Assembly: GCA_943735955.1 (NCBI GenBank)
Contig: OX030955.1
Coordinates: 2,835,734-2,899,733 of the forward strand
Direction: 5' to 3'
From: Piscicola geometra
Lineage: Eukaryota > Annelida > Clitellata > Hirudinida > Piscicolidae
Length of the DNA stretch: 64,000 nt
Part shown: positions 22,645 through 41,314 of the stretch, in pieces
How the letters are laid out: each line of letters starts with the position of its first letter
Numbering within the stretch: the stretch's first letter is position 1
Program-made: the position numbers and the translations under genes
The notes under the pieces: generated by a model
The model's database searches: none
What the model was told of the DNA's origin: nothing
What the model saw: only the letters and a program-made list of their open reading frames with translations

Positions 22645-23166
22645 GTTTAATTTGCTGAGAAAACATGAAATCAAATAACTAAGTTTGCTCTTTAGGTTAT
22701 AAAGAGCTTTTAAAATGATAGTATTTAGGTTGTCAAATTTTAATTATTAAGGATCGCCCTTTCCTTAACCTTCATGATTTATAACAACTGCAACTTACGT
22801 GTACTTTTAAATTGTATAAAACTTATTTATTGCTTTAAAAAAATTTAAAGTTTATTAAAATCTAAAGATTTAAAAAAAAATTTCATAGTTTTATTATATA
22901 ATAAGTTTATAAACTATAACAAACTAAATAACATTATTTTTTAAAAACTACGTATTATTATTTTTTTAAACAACAAAATACAATTTTATTTTAACCTGTT
23001 TCAAATGTTTTTTTAAATCCCATCACTTTTGAATTGACACGCAGGGTGTGTTTTTAAATATTATCCGATAGCATGATACTCAACATCTGATCTTTACAAC
23101 TGTTTAAACATTTAAAAACATTCTTTACTTTCAAGATTGTAAATTTACCGTAGATATTCATAAAGT
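22645..23166. promoter_or_regulatory. possible shared promoter region, PPP1R3 / ZnT7
   Basis: The two start codons point away from each other across 522 bp, so both 5' UTRs and promoters must lie here unless non-coding 5' exons lie elsewhere. I recognise no TATA box or specific factor site with confidence. Confidence 0.3.
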
Positions 23167-28969
<5,803 letters not shown>

Positions 28970-30406
28970 TGATCGGCATTGACTCCAGCCACGGCGGTTT
29001 GAGGCATACAATGTAAAGGCTGCTTTGGCGTTGAAAAATTAGCAAGTATTTATATTAAATTTCATCTCAGAAGCTTATTTCTATTTTGATTATTTTTCTT
29101 TAGATCTTTTTTGTGGTTATTTTTCTTCAAATCTTTTTTGTGGTTATTTTTCTTCAAATCTTTTATTTGATTATTTTTCTTTAAATCTTTTTTTTTATTT
29201 GTTAAAAAAAAAATTTTAAACATATTTTTTTAGGTTGTCTATCCTTCTTTTTGAAGTTGGTTTGGTTTTTCTTATATAAATGTCTTTATTTTTTATGTTT
29301 TAGTGTTCAGTTAATTTTTTCTGTCGATAAGACGATAGCAATGGTTTTCATGTCGTTTTTTAGTGAATTATATTTTTTTGGACTTTTGAGCCTCTTCTTT
29401 TACGCTTGACTGACTTGCTATCGCTATTCATCGACATTACAAAGTTTTTTTAGGATTGACATAATGAAATAATTAAAAAAAATAGAAAATTATATTTTAA
29501 AATTTGTTGAAGCGAACCCTATATAAATAAATAGGTTTATTTCACAAACGGCAGACTTATTACGTAAAATGCGCTCATAGTTGATAGGAAAAAAAAGATT
29601 ACTCCACGATTTAATCTTGACGGATTTCACGCTACCTTCTCATTCTGTTTCATTTGTTTATTAAAAGGTTAGATCGAAATGATTGAGTTTATTATGTTTC
29701 ATTCAATAATCATCGGAAGGTCTCTTATTGGTGGTTCGTTATTAATTTCTTTCAAACTGTAGAATCTTAATTTACAAATGAAATATAACTCGCCAGAGTT
29801 TGTTTAGGGTACTTTGTCAAAAGTCTTTGAAATAAACTAATCACTTGATTTAATTTAATTAATAAATTAAATGAACACAGTCTGGTCTGTTAATTTTCAT
29901 TTAAAGACTCAATTGAATAGTTTCTTCCACTGTATTATTACGAATCATTATAAACCTTTATGTCTTATAATTTTAATAAGGTATTTCATTACATGGAGTA
30001 TATGATATACTGTATATCTTTCATTTAATTATAATGAATAAGTTGATATGTGTCTATATTATTTAATTCTCTTGTTTCACCTTCAGGAAACCGCTTTTAA
30101 ATATGTGCATGGCTTCAAATGTGATCCTAATAAAACTATAATTTTGAGAATTTAATCATTAAACTTTTATATTTATATATCATTATAATCTAATTCAAAT
30201 TAAAGAGTTCTTTCTTTATTCTAATTTGTATTATTACATTCCTACTTATAACCTCAACCATTAATTGACTCGTAAAATACTTAAATAAAGACGCAAAAAA
30301 TAGAATTTTTATTTCATTTGTTGTATTCAAAAAATAATTAATCAAAATATAAAATATTCTGCGCCTTATACGAGGTGTTTTGAGGTATTCAAGCCTTCTC
30401 ATCCCT
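28970..30406. other. intergenic between ZnT7 and grainyhead 3' ends
   Basis: Convergent gene ends. Contains a 27-bp tandem repeat (29090-29188) and TTTATT at 30215-30220, which on the minus strand is a possible AATAAA for the grainyhead-like gene. No other exon is apparent. Confidence 0.55.
29090..29188. repeat. 27-bp tandem repeat, about 4 copies
   Basis: Units starting TTATTTTTCTTCAAATCTTT begin at 29090, 29117, 29144 and 29171; the first and last copies are slightly diverged. Confidence 0.8.
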
Positions 30407-33400
30407 TTAAAATCTTCTTAAGAAACTCTGTCGAGGGTCTTCAGACGAAAAGTCAGCTAGCGCAGGTCTATCCATTAGTGGTCTTCCAGTCTCACACGTG
30501 TGCTGCACATAGTTTTTACAAGAGTAGTGTGAAAATATTTAGTAGAATCAATAATTTAAAAAAATATTTATTAAAATAAAAAGAAATATTACAAACAACA
30601 TAATTAGTAGAATTTTTAAAGAATAGGTTCTTTCAATCAATCACTAATAATTTGTATAGCGCCCTTTACTAAGTGAACAAAAGCGCTCAGCCATCACGTC
30701 CCAAACAAGTACGTCTTCAGGCCTCGACGGAAATTTATGAGTGACTTAGTTGAAGTTAAAGAAGAAGGTAAAGAATTCCATAAAAGAGGACCACAGTAAG
30801 AAAAAGAACGTTTAGCAAAAGAGTGTTTAACTGGAAAACGAAAAGAACGATTAAAGGTGGATGATCTTAGACCAGATTTAGGGGGTTGTTTAATTAGATT
30901 TGTAAGATAGATTGGAGCATTACAGTTATGAATTTTAAACCTATTTAGGCATATTTTAAAAGTCACTCTAGATCTCAAAGGTAGCCAATGTAACAAACGA
31001 AGATAAGGAGAAATGTGAGAAAACTTAGGAGCACGAGCAACAAGACGAGCAGCACAATTGAAGGTTTTATTTAGAGGAGCCAAAGTAGTATTAGGGAGAC
31101 CATAGTAAAGAGAGTTGCAATAATCAATCCTGGACAGAACTAGAGAAGATACAAGAAGTTGTAGGGTAGGATCATCGAGAAAAGGAAGAAGCTGTTTAAT
31201 ACGACGAATGTGGAAGTAGCAAGATTTAGAGACAGATAGAATTTGAGGAGCTAAAGACAAGTTAGAATCGAAAATAAAACCAAGGCTACGAATAGAAGAT
31301 GAAGGGTTTAGAGAGAGTGAAGAGGGGGGAGGCAAAACTAAAGAAGGAAGAGATAGTAAAGACTTTGATTTTTTATTGAAATATATGAGTTCAAATTTGT
31401 CCGGATTAAGTTTGAGAAACATAGAAGAAGCCCAAGAGATTATAGATTGAAGACAAAGAGTTATTTTATCAACAGTAAGGTCAAGAGAAGAGTCAGTAAA
31501 AGATGTATAAATATAGGAGTCGTCAGCATAAATTTGACTGTTTAGAGAAGATGACGAAATAATATTAGGTAGTTCCGAGGTATAAAGAATAAAAAGTAAG
31601 GGACCAAGAATTGAGCTCTGTGGAACACCATAAGATAAAGAAACAGAAGAAGAACGAGAAGATTCAATTGATACATAGGAAGTTCGCTCAGAAAGGTAGG
31701 ATTTAAGCCAGATAAGAGAGGAACCAGAAATATTAAAGGAAGAGTCTAAAACATTTAATAAAAGCGTATGGTAGTGAATTGGCTCAATGAATAGATGAAT
31801 ACTATTTTTGCATGAGAAAAACATACAGAGTTAGAAAGATGGTTGAAGCCTTCTTGACTGACCTGTGTTTGCAAGCATTCTTCTCCTGCTTCCTCATCTG
31901 CCTCTACTGTTGAGGTTATGCTTACATTTTAGTTGAGCAATGATTAAATCAAATGATTTTTAAAAGGTGAATGGCTTTACGTAAAAAAACTTATTTTTGA
32001 GCTCAAGCTACTGAAAAACAAGTGAAAGTCATCTAGCTTATATTATCATGGTAATAATATAAATATTAATATAAACATACTTTTGATGAATAAATAAAAT
32101 TATATATTAAGAGGTTTAAATATTGAAAATAGAAGTGATAGATGTTGAGGCTGTTACGTTCCAGAGAAATTCTCTGCTTCTTGTATTCAATTTTCGTAAA
32201 ATCGGAGCTGTTGGTTGGTAAGACAAGATGAAATAACTAAGTAATTAAAAAAGTTAGTAGATGATTATTCATTAATATAATAAATTTTAATCATTATTTA
32301 TTTAGTAGTTTTATACGCTTTAATATAACATATTTACGTTATTTTATAAAATCATTTTAAAATCAATTATCTTACTTTGCACGCTTTGTCAATGATGGAT
32401 TGTTTGGGAGGTTGCAGTTAGTCGGTAAAAGCGATAATGGTGACGAGGTTGCAAATAAAGATGGAGATGAGTTGAATGTTGAGGATGTTGTGGGTTTGCA
32501 GACAGTGGATGAAGAAAATTCCTAGAAAAAATGATTAATCAGAGTTATCAAAAACTGATTTTTTCATTGTGAAAGTTTAACTATGCATAACATTGTAAAC
32601 AAAATATTTAACAATTTTCAATTAAAACAACTAAACCACGATAAAAAGCCTTGATTATACTAAAATCGTTAAATAAATTATTCTATCTCTGCCCATGTTC
32701 AACGATGATACCTGTGAAGGCATGAAGAGGAAGGGAAGAGTTTGCAGGTCTTGCATGCGGTAGAACGTCGAAAGTTCCCAATGGTGCTCTTGTGCTTCTT
32801 TGTGGATAGATGTAGAAAGTTTTATTTGGATGGTATTTTTTTAAACATAATGGATAATCATTTATAGATACTTAAACTGCGTAACCAAATAGTTTTTCAA
32901 AATTTTTTTTTTCTAACATTCATTAGACATTTATTTGATTGATTGATTGATTCTCTTATATATTTTTTTTACAAATTTTAACGTTACCTTCTTTGCTTCG
33001 CTTCTTTTCTTTTTCTCTGGATTTCCTATCAGCTCCCTAGTTTTAGTTTCATAATTATGAAAACAGAATCCTTTATTAAAAATATATTTTACTTTATAAT
33101 TTATTTAAAACTAATTCTTTAAAATCTAATAACTAACCTTTTTTTAAGACTATAATAAATGAAAAGTTTAAATCATGAAAAACCTTATCACTGAAGACTT
33201 TGATTTGACAATAGCAGCGATGAAGTATATATCTTTTCTCAACATCATCGTTTCGGTATGTATCTATTTGAATGTGAAGGGGACTGCCCTGGTAGGAGAT
33301 GAAAAGAAGGGGTGAGGGATGATGGAGTTATTGGGTTTCTTTTGTATATTAATCTTTTTAAAAAACTGTTTCAAAACTTTTGAGATTATTTTTAATTTTT

Positions 33401-36400
33401 TCATTATTTTATAACTAATAAACTTTCAACCAACAGCGACTCCTTTTTGATGGGAGAAATCGGTGCTCAAGCAATTGACGGCTAAGTTAAGCTGAAAAAA
33501 TGATTTAAAATTTGCTTTAAGAAAAATATTAATTTATAATATATGTTTAGATTGACTTAAATAAACCTTTAAAGGTGCTACAGAGGGCTTCCATTTAACA
33601 GCCACGGCATTGTGACAGATCTCTTCAGTGCTGACACAGTAGGCGCCAGAAACATCAAAATCATTCTTGAAGACTGAAAAATGAAAAATATTAGATTTTG
33701 TAGAAAATTTTAATATCTTTTATTTTCAGAAACCATTTTGTACTCATGATAAATGTAAGGCTTATTCAAATCATCTAAATTAAATATTGTTATTTTTATT
33801 TCCTATACATCTAAACTGTATTTTGTTTAACCTTAGGGTATATTCTTTTAGATTTATATTTTTATTAATTCATTTCAAAGACAAAAAAATAAGAAAAGAT
33901 GAATATACTTACCGATTTCAATAGCCCCTTGTCTGTAGCTCTTTTGCTTCTTGTACCAGCAGTTCCAGGATGCTAGCTGCTTCTTTTGGCACAATTCCTT
34001 AGAGTCTTCCGTTGATAGGCTGTTTCTAAACACAAGCATTATGATCGACTAGAATGAAGAGAGTTTTTATTTTGAGTTAAATATACTTCAAAAACACTAA
34101 TGCATTCTGTATAGAAGCCTAAAGTGTCTTTATATTTATTTTATTGAATACATTTTTTGTGAAAAATTTTAAATGGGGAAATCTTAAGGAAAAAAATAGT
34201 TAGAAGTTTCTAACTTTAAACTCAGTTATGGTGGTCCTGTCAAGTTCTTTGTATGACATCATTAATGGGTAGTATTGGCCTGTAAGATGTAGAGGGTTAA
34301 AGCAACTAAAATTTACTGAGTTTTGGAGAAAAATTTTATATCATAATATAATATATGGTATAAGAAATTAATTTTTTTTATTATTATTCAACTATCTATC
34401 CAACGCGATGAGTTCACAATTCTACTTCGTTTACCTCCTAAGTTTCTACCCAGAGTTAAACAATTAAGAAAACCACTTTCAATCTATATTTCTAAAAATA
34501 ATTTGAAGAAAGAGCGCTATAGAAATCTATTTGATTAATTGATTGATTGATTGAAAAAAAATTACATCATGTTTCAACCTTTATTGAGGTAAGTGACTCT
34601 GTCTTGATCTTTGCTGGTGTCTACCAGTGTCAATACATCTAGGTAGAAAACAAAACCACTCGTGTCTGGTTCACTGAAAAAAGAAAGAAATATCTTTAGA
34701 TATCAATTGATGTCTTTTACTTGATGTCACTTTTTAAATCTCGAAAAGAGTGAAGCGAATAAAGCATGAGAATCTTTTAAAGATAAAGTTTTATGTAAAG
34801 TCCAATAAAATGTTATGTATGTTTAAAGCAGAATGGACCTTCAAGACAATTAAGATAATAAACAATAAGATTTAATAAATAATACGGTTTAATTAACTCA
34901 AAAGATACAATAAAATAACATTCTTTTGATGATAAATGCTGATGTGAGTGTGTTTTTGTTCAGAGGTTTGGTCCTCTCATTGAAAGGTCCATGTGCATTC
35001 TGTTGATATAATTTTGTAGGTGTCAAACATTAATTATACAAAAAATATATTGAAAATAATGTAGCATATTCACTTCAAAACTATGTTTAGATCTTTTTAA
35101 ATAATAATTTACAAGTTAAAATTTTTATTTTTTTTATTAAATTAGGTATAAACACTTTAGAGTCTAAACCAAAAACTAGCTATTCTTATAATAAATTGAA
35201 CTTTGTTTGATTTCCTAAATATCCACCTGACTGCTTTGTGCAGATCTCCTAGAATTTACGGGCGTCTCGATGGCTTGAAAATTACTCTGAATATCTGCCT
35301 CTGATCCTTTTGATAGATTTTGATTATATGTATTTGGAGTCGGAGATGAAAAATCAGTTTTTTGCTTCACGACTAAGTTTTGAACGGAGCTTTCCCAGTG
35401 GAGATTGTCGTTAGAATGATCTTGAACTTGGTTCACAGCGACTGAATTCAGTGGCGTGTTTGGCTTGATGGGGTTGTCTATGATGAGTTGAGTGATGTTT
35501 TTGAATTCTGTCTGTTGGTCGCTATTGATCGGCAGATGAGTGATGACCAGCCTGTAACCCAGAGGAACTGGAGGAACAGAAAAAGGAAGACCCGTAATCA
35601 TCTGATTTGTATCGCTGAAGGCCTCTTGGGATTGTGGTGGTAATGGGGTTTCTATGTTAGATGGAACAAACGTCTTAGGAGTTAAATCAATGATCTTTTC
35701 GTTTTGAAAACTTGCAATATTTTTTCCCTGCCTGGAGTCTACATTATTATTTACAGTTGTCTGAATAGTATAAGACCCGTTTAATATAATGTTTTCAGCA
35801 ATATTTGCTTCGATATTTTTTCTAGTAAATATTTCTTGGTTTTGATGAAAATTGATATTATTACTAGCTTGTTGAACGAGTGAGTTGGTGTTTGGATTGC
35901 TGATGTCTTTTATCAAATAATTATTTTGAGTTTTTAAACAGTTTGTTTGGTTAAGTGAAACTGTGTTCAATGTAAAATGAGAATGAATATAGGGATTTGA
36001 ACTTGAAGAAAGATTCAGAAGTTGTTCGCTATTATTGAATAGGGTTGAAGATGCGTTGATCTGACTGTCAGGAAGGCTGTTAGGTGCATCGGGAACATTG
36101 TTATCAATTGGTTGCTCCAAAGAATTTAGTTTGTGAAGGAATTTTTCAGCTTTTCTGTTGATAGAAACTAACTCGCTCAAAGGGCTTGAATCTTTAATGA
36201 TTGTTTCGCTTTTGCTGGTTTTTAGCTTGACTAACGTATTGTTAGGCAAAGCGTTCTTTTCTCTATTTGTATTTTTATCAAATGCTTCTCCTATAGCTAC
36301 CTGGATTTAAAATGATGAAAAGACTCCACTATATCATTATTATATTTAATTTTTTTACATTTTGTATTTAAATAGTTGTATAAATCGTACTTGGCTTGTT

Positions 36401-37523
36401 CAAACACATTTATGAAAAGTGAAGTTATAACCTTGTTATGTTTAGAGAGAAAGTCAACAGGAGGTAGAAAATCATTTAAAAGAGACGATGGTTTTGTGAC
36501 GCCGTCGGAATTCACGGTGTAATTTGCACGTTTGGGATTTTGCACATTTGAAATTTTTAAATTACTCTGGTTCATGATGGGCGTTTGGTATCCTACATCT
36601 ACTAAATCCCTTCTATTAATGTCAGAGCAGCTATTGTCCTTTGAAATAGGCCAATCTTCAGGGCCTGCTTGGAGAGTGCTACCATAATAACTTTCGTAGT
36701 TTCTTTTGTGTCTGTCGCTGATTTCATTTATGGGAATGTTGTTTACTGAAATTTTTAAAAAATTGTTGCTAGTAGTTGCATACTTGCAGTTTAAATTCGC
36801 AATAGGCTCATCTAGATTCATTTACTTCAAAACTACTACATTCCTTTGAATCGAAAATTACAAATTTGTGAGAGTTTGGATGCTTACAATCGTAGTAGTT
36901 GTTCGGCTCGTTAGAAAAGTTTTCGGCATTTCTTTCAGTCATTTCCAGTTCAAGCAAAGACTGGTGTTGTTGCAGCGGTGCCGTATAACCACCATCTCTA
37001 CGATTTCGTAATTCTTCAGATCCATAAAGCCTATGATTGGATGAATGAAAATGTTTTATCAGATTGCTTGAACTCAAATTTTTTTTTAAAATAAAGAAGT
37101 CTAACTTTTTATTATTTAAATTTTTTAATGATACAAATCTTTAATAGACTAGCCGAAACACGAGTTTAAATTCTCTTCAAAAACCTGAAAAATAACTTAC
37201 CCATAAGTAGGAACTTTGTCAGCGATGTCCGAGAAGATTTGATACTCGTGCAGAAGGGCAATAGCTTCGCCTTGGTCAAACTGATTCGCCGCCACCAAGG
37301 GGTGCTTGTAGAAGGCGTTGACGTCTTGTGGCATGTCACAAACAGGCCTTGTACTACGTGATTTAGCATCCTTTCTTTCTGTTTCTTTTTCTAATCTTTA
37401 CATTTGAATGAAATATTTCTAATTGTGATAGCTTCATCTAGTTATTTAAATGATCGCTCTTTAAAATAGAATGATTAAAACAACTAACTTTCGTTTAGTT
37501 GCGTCTTCTGCGTAGAGGTCCAT
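30407..37523 (-). CDS. grh: grainyhead-like CP2-family transcription factor (18 exons modelled)
   Basis: Minus-strand exons: 37523-37489, 37395-37201, 37072-36840, 36745-36432, 36300-35227, 34999-34920, 34673-34579, 34279-34215, 34048-33913, 33673-33567, 33491-33435, 33288-33184, 33036-32988, 32797-32712, 32521-32376, 32207-32158, 31906-31863, 30502-30407; all phases agree, 988 residues. Exon 2 carries NAFYKHPLVAANQ and AIALLHEYQIF, like the N-terminal region of GRHL proteins. Exons 3-5 are a long Asn/Ser-rich linker. Exons 7-14 encode the grainyhead DNA-binding domain: VTYLNKGQYYPL, SIIMLVFRN, EEICHNAVAVKW, LNLAVNCLSTDFSHQKGV, PLHIQIDTY, HRCYCQIKVFSDKGADRK, FYRMQDLQTLP. By homology it is a nuclear regulator of epithelial and cuticle genes. 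Exons 1-3 and 6-15 are secure; the exon 4/5 boundary and exons 16-18 rest on splice sites and phase only. No ubiquitin-like dimerisation domain is recognisable at the C-terminus. Confidence 0.85.
30630..31824 (-). mobile_element. 5'-truncated L2/CR1-type non-LTR retrotransposon
   Basis: A minus-strand frame of about 370 codons carries reverse transcriptase motifs: GVPQSSILGPLLF, the catalytic QIYADDSYIY (YADD box), then SRIDYCNSLYYGLP, AARLVARAPKFSH and LLHWLPLRSRVTFK, the usual L2/CR1 C-terminal series. The motif blocks N-terminal to GVPQ are cut off, and no endonuclease is present, so it is a 5'-truncated, probably dead copy. After the stop, the 3' end has GCGCTATACAAATT and TGATTGA units at about 30636. 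It lies in the same orientation as the host gene, inside the last intron of the grainyhead-like gene. Confidence 0.9.
32934..32953 (+). repeat. short TGAT tandem repeat
   Basis: TTGATTGATTGATTGATT lies in the grainyhead-like intron between exons 13 and 14. It resembles the terminal tails of the non-LTR elements here but lacks their conserved core, so origin is uncertain. Confidence 0.4.
34500..34554 (+). mobile_element. 3' tail of a non-LTR retrotransposon
   Basis: Contains the same 37-bp core as 2905-2941 (AGAGCGCTATAGAAATCTAT) and then TGATTAATTGATTGATTG. It lies in the grainyhead-like intron between exons 7 and 8, opposite in strand to the gene. Confidence 0.6.
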
Positions 37524-38544
37524 GATAATCATAAGAAAGTATTTATAAGTTTTAAAGTATAAAAAATTTCATCGGAAACATCTATAAATTCATTTTTACA
37601 GAAATATATATAAGAAATCTAAGAATATTTATGAGCGAGTAAGTTTGCTAGCATGAATTTAAATAATTTCAGTCAGAACTGTAAAATATGCCATTCATAG
37701 CTCTAGTAAAGACAATGCATGAAAATCCGTTAGCATTAACAAACATTTTGATTGCTATTTTTAATGAAAAATTCTTTTCTGGGCTTTAATAAATTATTAT
37801 ATTTAGATCTATTGAACCATTAATATATTAAAGCGTAGCTGATATTCAGAAATATATAAAAAATTTAAATGTATTTCAAAGATTTAGAATATAAAATGTA
37901 GAAACTTTTTAAAATGATAAAACTTAATTTTGAATGTGATAGATGATGATCAACATCATCAGGCGGGTGCAGATAAAGATCCAGGAAGCCTCTTTTTCCG
38001 CGGCAAGACGAATTGGCTCCAAAAATGTTGTTTACAGCCCATGATTTGAGCTGGACGACTTCATGCGTTGGCTGCCCTGGGTCGATCTATACCGAGATTT
38101 GTTATCTATTTGACATCCGTCATATGCCAGGACGCTTTCGTGCTTTCATCTCGGACTCGTAGAACAAGTAGCGGTGCACAAGCTCATTCCCGGGCATGCG
38201 AAAAAAATGAACAGTAAATGAGAGTTGTCGTTTTCTGATCATTTCGCTGATGCGCTCCTGTCCGACTCGTGAGTGATGTGGTCCCTGAACTGTTGGATTC
38301 CAAGCATCATCTGATAGCAAGTCCTTGCGAAGACGTCAAGTTTCTTCGATAATGCTGTAGTGATGATCCATGATTCGCAGCCGTAGAGCCCAATTAAGAT
38401 GCAAGCGACTTGAAAACAGATAGATGAAAACAGTATACATAAATTTTTATATTCATAAAACAAATATTTATCGACATTAACTGTTTCATTAATGAATAAT
38501 CATTAAGAAACATTCTCATTATAAAAATACTATTTCTCAATCGT
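37524..38544. other. intergenic between cyclin K 3' end and grainyhead 5' end
   Basis: Both genes lie on the minus strand with 1,021 bp between the cyclin K stop and the grainyhead start codon. The interval contains a non-LTR retrotransposon remnant (about 37960-38440); the rest is AT-rich and presumably includes the grainyhead promoter. Confidence 0.5.
37960..38440 (-). pseudogene. non-LTR retrotransposon C-terminal remnant
   Basis: One minus-strand frame gives GLYGCESWIITTALSKKLDV and another gives RVGQERISEMIRKRQLSF followed by FFRMPGNELVHRYLF. These match the region C-terminal to reverse transcriptase in many non-LTR elements (LYGCETW; RLRWxGHxxRM). A frameshift separates them and stops follow, so it is a decayed fragment, different from the L2/CR1-type copy at 30.6-31.8 kb. 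Confidence 0.7.
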
Positions 38545-40832
38545 TCATCTCCAAGAGGGGGGTCTTTGTGAAGAGGAAGGAGGGAATCCAGGAGGGTGGG
38601 CAAGGAGGGGTTGTTTGCCTGGGTAGAGAGGTTCAGGCAGTGGGTATGACTGGTAGGTTTGAGTGACGGAAGGAGGTGGAGGGAGGGGAAGGACGACTTG
38701 AGGGGGGTATGAATTGGCGGGGACAAGGGGACCAGGCGGATATTGCTTGCAGACAAGCGACTGGATGGAACGCGTGCCTTCCTTGCTGAGAAAAGATGAG
38801 GAAAACATGGTGGTGGCTATGTAGGGGTTGTTGGTGTGGTACTGCTGACCAGACCACTCTGGCATTAACGTCTGTGGTGGTCCTTGGATGGGAGCCTGTG
38901 GAGGGGCTTGCAAGGGTGGTGGTGGTAGGTTGGTGGAATGAGAATTGGGAGGGTTGTTGAGATGGGATTGGTTAGTGAGGGTGATGAGGGAGGATGGAGG
39001 AGCAGTGGTTTGGTAGACTGGATGAGGTTGCTGTGGTACGGAGTTATTCTTGTGAATGTTACTTGAACTCAAGTTTGATAAGTGCTGTTGTTGTTGTTGA
39101 TGTTGTGGCTGCTGGTTGTGATTGTTGTTTTGTTGCACTTGGGCTCGAGTGCCTGTGATGAAACATAATAAATTAGGGTTATAGTAAAACTTTAACAGAC
39201 TTCCCAAAACTAAGCACAAAATTCTTCAAACACCAAGTACCTGTGGAACTCTTCTGATCTTTTCGTTGACCCTGCAATCAAATTGGAAGTGAAAATTTAT
39301 TCAATTCAGAAGTACAAGCTTTTTGTTAAACCTTCTAACTGAACGAAAATGTTTTGAAAGCATCAAAAAAGCATGTAGAGCAATGACAAATTTCGCTATG
39401 ACACGTCATAGTAACTGACGGAGGGTGTTTGTGGAGAGGAGTTTTTTGAATTCGGCTTGGAGTACAAGTCCAACACTTGATGGCAGATATCTGCAAGTAG
39501 TGAAGGCGTTTCAATAGCATTTTTAAATGCTTTAATAAATTGCCTGCTTACTCCACCACTACAACATCCACTTAAACCAGCAACTCAAAGACTATTATAT
39601 AAAAAAAATTATTTTCTGAAACAAAACGTTTAAAAATTCATGGCGGTTGCTACCAATGCTTTACCTTCAAGCAGTTCCAGATTGACTCCCTCGACAAAGC
39701 ACTCGTACCATCGACTGCGACATCCCTGCCACTTGCCGTGCCAGTCGGTGATGTCAAACTTGCTCAACCTACTCGCCAAGTAAATCAACGCCACTGCGAT
39801 CACATCGGCCTCCCATTGCAGACACAAACTAGTGCATAAGCTGTCGTTAACGAATGTCCATGACATTTGAACCAGCTTTTGAACTCTTTCTTTTTCGCCT
39901 TTTTGAAATGTTTTTGGCCTTTTTTAATATCGATTATGAAAATGTGATAATGAACACTATTAGTATTATTTCACTTCATTTCAAGGTGTAAAAAATCTTG
40001 TTAAATGCTATTGAAACACTTTTGAAAATATCAAACATAAACCTTTGATGAGTTTTGCAAACTTGAGAAGGTAGGCATATGGGTGTTCAACATTCAAATC
40101 AAACTTTATCGTCTGCAGCAGTATCTTCTCCATCATCATTATCTCCTCCTATTTAAATATAGATTTTCTTTTACAAGTTAACTTTATTAAAATATTTTTC
40201 ATTTGAACTAATCAAATATCTAATAATATTGACAACATAGTTGGAAAAATAACTCATAAAAATTAGCTGAACAGATCAATACCTTGGGATCGTCCTTGAA
40301 GGCAGCAAACTGCTGTTCTGGCAACATGGTTTTGATAATGCGTATCAAGTCTCGACACTTTTTTGGAGTTTCTTCCACTTTTCCAGCCAAAAATAAACAC
40401 CCTGCAGCTGTTATCTGCAGGTTGGTTTAAGATTAGGGTGGGTTGTCCTATAAAAGAGCTTTAAAATCTTTAAAATTAAAATTATTTAAAAAGACTAACA
40501 CATCTTGGAAACTCTGCAAATGAGTGGAACATGTAGAATCGATGGAAGTAAACCACTCCAGTGGAACATGTTTCATAGCGTCTTGAGAAATACCAAAGTA
40601 CATTTCATTTAAAATTTATATTTCATATTAAAGTATAGAATCTATATTTTTTCAAAATTTCGTTTTGAAATTGTGAAAAAAATGGAAAAACTTACAATCC
40701 CATTTTAGCTCCTGCATCAAGAATGAATCTAGCTCCATCTTTCCTGTACCTCGCTTCAGTTTCTGTACTTATTCCATCTCTGAAAGATGGAGTATTAATC
40801 AAATCTTTTTTGTCATAATACCAGCAAGGCAT
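38545..40832 (-). CDS. CCNK: cyclin K (CDK12/CDK13 partner), 8 exons
   Basis: Minus-strand exons: 40832-40696, 40581-40500, 40414-40283, 40148-40043, 39898-39665, 39490-39420, 39271-39241, 39152-38545; phases agree, 466 residues. Seen: [60 protein letters not shown] (first cyclin box), [53 protein letters not shown] (second box) and [10 protein letters not shown], all diagnostic of cyclin K rather than T or L. The C-terminal 200 residues are Gln- then Pro-rich, as in vertebrate cyclin K but shorter. By homology it activates CDK12/13 to phosphorylate the RNA polymerase II C-terminal domain in the nucleus. It is shorter at the N-terminus than human cyclin K. It is head to head with the unknown gene at 41.3 kb. 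Confidence 0.95.
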
Positions 40833-41314
40833 TTTCTTGGAATTTTATCTTTAGACTTCAAATAACAATTTTTAAAATTAACTTTTAAATTGTGAAAAAT
40901 CTTTCGCTTTTAAACACAGATAAAAAAATTGAACAGCTTTTCAGGGTTTTCTAATCATCAAGTAAATAGATAATAAAATTGATACTGTAAATATTTATAA
41001 ACCTATTAGTTCAATAATTTATTATTTTTTTGAGGTTTTATTATTTTCAACAATTTCATTATAAATATTGAAGATAAAATAGCTTTTAAATCATTATTAG
41101 CGTCACGAGATGTTTATGTTTATAAACTTTATAAAGAGGATAAACAATGTTTTATTTCAAATTAAATAGTTTATTTTGACCAAAACTAGTCAAATTCAAA
41201 GTTTTTATAATTAAAACAGCTTTGAATCTTCTCTTAGGTTCATAGAGTAATTATTTGCATATATAAACTAAACGTAAAAATTATAAAATAAATAAGACTG
41301 TGAATCTTTCACGA
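40833..41314. promoter_or_regulatory. possible bidirectional promoter, cyclin K / unknown gene
   Basis: 482 bp between divergent start codons; strongly AT-rich with no exon. It must carry both 5' UTRs unless further upstream exons exist. No specific elements recognised. Confidence 0.35.

Noticed and set aside
36808..36832. Apparent frameshift within a coding block of grainyhead
   Set aside because: Two overlapping frames looked like a frameshift, but a 94-bp intron (GTAGTA at 36839 to TTTCAG before 36745) restores phase, so no break is needed.
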